NCBI GenBank assembly: GCA_026996935.1
Contig: JALWJW010000404.1
Span: 4,347-9,715, forward strand
Length of the DNA: 5,369 bases
Direction of reading: 5' to 3'
Source of the DNA: Hyphomicrobiales bacterium
GTDB lineage: Bacteria > Pseudomonadota > Alphaproteobacteria > Rhizobiales > Aestuariivirgaceae
In this document: in pieces, positions 4,568-5,369 of the stretch
Numbering within the stretch: position 1 is the stretch's first letter
Layout: every line of letters begins with the position of its first letter
Program-made: the position numbers and the translations under genes
The notes under the pieces: model-generated
Database searches by the model: none
Seen by the model: the letters and a program-made list of their open reading frames with translations, nothing else
Told to the model about the DNA's origin: nothing

Positions 4568-4969
4568 TTATTTTTTGACCAAGCCAGCTTTTTTAGCCAG
4601 ATCGCCCATAAAATCTAACAATGCGGTGATGTCGTCGGTTTCCAGCTCAAATTCTGGCATAATGGAATGGCCGACGACAATGCCTTCAGCCAAGGCTTCT
4701 TCTAAGTCTTCCAAGGGCCATTTAGCGGCGAAGGTGCGAAAGGGTGGGGCGCGATAGGCAGTGCTTTTACCGGTTGTTTCAATATTGTGGCAATGGCTGC
4801 ACAATTTTGTCGCCAGTTTTTTGCCTTTGGCGATGCTGGCAGCGGTTGGGGTTGTTTTGTTTGGGGTTTGAGCACTGGTCTGGGAATTGGCAAAACCAAT
4901 GGTTAGCCCTGTAAGCCCTAGGGTAAGGGTAAGGGTGAGGCTGATGAGTGTTTTTTGATAAGTTTTCAT
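4568..4969 (-). CDS. Secreted monohaem class I cytochrome c
   Basis: This 133-residue precursor begins with a Sec signal peptide (MKTYQK basic end, hydrophobic core about 8-26, probable cleavage between 27 and 34). A threonine-rich linker leads to the haem site CSHCH at 57-61 (CXXCH; H61 is the proximal ligand). The likely distal ligand is M104 in HSIMPEF, the usual position in class I cytochromes. The mature domain of about 95 residues is small, as for soluble periplasmic electron carriers; partner enzymes are not shown by the neighbours. In the signal-peptide core the alternating Leu-Thr run is coded by a short hexanucleotide repeat (4921-4938). The ATG at 4969 is the only start that keeps the signal peptide; no Shine-Dalgarno sequence precedes it. 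A perfect FNR/FixK-type box lies upstream, centred 41.5 bp from the start codon, so low-oxygen activation is likely. Confidence 0.9.
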   Translation of the reverse strand: MKTYQKTLISLTLTLTLGLTGLTIGFANSQTSAQTPNKTTPTAASIAKGKKLATKLCSHCHNIETTGKSTAYRAPPFRTFAAKWPLEDLEEALAEGIVVGHSIMPEFELETDDITALLDFMGDLAKKAGLVKK

Positions 4970-5003
4970 GGGAGAAGCTTTAGGCTGCGGGTGTGTCTAA
5001 TCC

Positions 5004-5017
5004 TTGATTTTAATCAA
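5004..5017. promoter_or_regulatory. FNR/FixK/FnrL-type box upstream of the cytochrome gene
   Basis: TTGAT-TTTA-ATCAA matches the FNR-family consensus TTGATNNNNATCAA at every fixed position. Its centre (5010.5) is 41.5 bp from the first base of the cytochrome ATG (4969), so class II activation would start transcription at the start codon itself. It lies about 150 bp from the serine dehydratase start. A TATGAT hexamer at 5024-5029 on the plus strand could be a -10 for that divergent gene, in which case a bound FNR protein would interfere with it. The match is seen; oxygen control is inferred from the family. Confidence 0.7.
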
Positions 5018-5159
5018 ATTTAATATGATTGGGCCAGACAGGACACAGGCTTTTTCTTGATTGACGGTGTTAGAACATGCAAGGTCGGTTCTTGGGTTTT
5101 AGCATCTGTGCGATTGAACTATGTTTGATTGTCAGAGTGGGTTTTTCAGTCAGGGTTTT

Positions 5160-5369
5160 ATGTTCCTAAGCGTTTTTGATATTTTTAAAATTGGCATTGG
5201 GCCATCATCGTCTCATACGATGGGGCCGATGAGTGCGGCGGGGCGGTTTCTTGAGGATTTGAAATCCAGTGAGAACCGTATTCCAGGCGGTGGCGAAGCT
5301 GTGGCGCTCAAGTGTATTTTGCATGGTTCTCTGGCCTTTACGGGCAAAGGCCATGCAACTGATCGTGCG
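5160..5369 (+). CDS. sdaA: L-serine dehydratase (L-serine ammonia-lyase), N-terminal part, cut by window end
   Basis: Seventy codons are present before the window ends. The N-terminus MFLSVFDIFKIGIGPSSSHT followed by MGPMSAAGRF is the hallmark of the iron-sulfur L-serine dehydratases, which convert L-serine to pyruvate and ammonia; the SSHTMGP segment lies in the N-terminal beta domain. A further family-like stretch, LHGSLAFTGKGHATDRA, closes the visible part. The 4Fe-4S cysteines and the rest of the alpha domain lie beyond the window, so it cannot be seen whether the enzyme is single-chain. ATG 5160 is chosen because family members begin at this point; an in-frame ATG at 5121 would add 13 residues of unlikely sequence, and a stop lies at 5115-5117. 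A weak AGGG at 5152-5155 is the only ribosome binding candidate. Confidence 0.9.
   Translation, partial: MFLSVFDIFKIGIGPSSSHTMGPMSAAGRFLEDLKSSENRIPGGGEAVALKCILHGSLAFTGKGHATDRA

Noticed and set aside
5121..5159. Upstream in-frame ATG for the serine dehydratase
   Set aside because: It would add 13 residues before the conserved MFLSVFD start, which is where family members begin.

Overview
The window looks like chromosomal DNA of an alphaproteobacterium. Evidence: a class A RNase P RNA with alphaproteobacterial-type sequence, the gene pair J-domain/TerB protein plus AmpD-like amidase directly before it (an order I recall from many alphaproteobacteria), a FixK/FnrL-type box, and an MmyB-type XRE regulator. 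Base composition is moderate outside a GC-rich repeat block. Genus cannot be told from this sequence.

Layout. (1) 56-937, minus: ten-helix EamA/DMT-type permease. (2) A 69-bp divergent promoter region with a perfect TATAAT box and a 9-bp dyad over the next gene's start. (3) 1007-1702 and 1699-2409, plus: a soluble TerB+J-domain co-chaperone gene and an AmpD-type amidase gene overlapping by ATGA, so translationally coupled. (4) 2444-2858, plus: rnpB, complete, closed by a long P1 helix. (5) 2857-3226: a GC-rich block with four copies of an ~85-bp structured repeat (one inverted, two in head-to-tail tandem, one decayed). (6) 3259-4026, minus: XRE/MmyB-type regulator, divergent from (7) 4136-4558, plus, a small four-helix membrane protein; a perfect 15-bp palindrome lies between them. 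(8) 4568-4969, minus: secreted monohaem cytochrome c, convergent with (7), with a perfect FNR/FixK box upstream. (9) 5160 to the window end, plus: N-terminus of an L-serine dehydratase, cut by the window edge.

How the parts relate. The chaperone/amidase/rnpB block looks like a conserved housekeeping neighbourhood. The regulator and membrane protein look like a self-contained regulator/target pair. The cytochrome is probably controlled by oxygen through an FNR-family activator.

No obviously new multi-gene system is visible. The strongest unexplained signal is the repeat family after rnpB: hairpin stems differ in sequence between the inverted and direct copies yet remain paired, which suggests a structured mobile or processed element rather than inert repeats. 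A second theme is weak Shine-Dalgarno signals with promoter elements very close to start codons, compatible with leaderless or very short-leader mRNAs.
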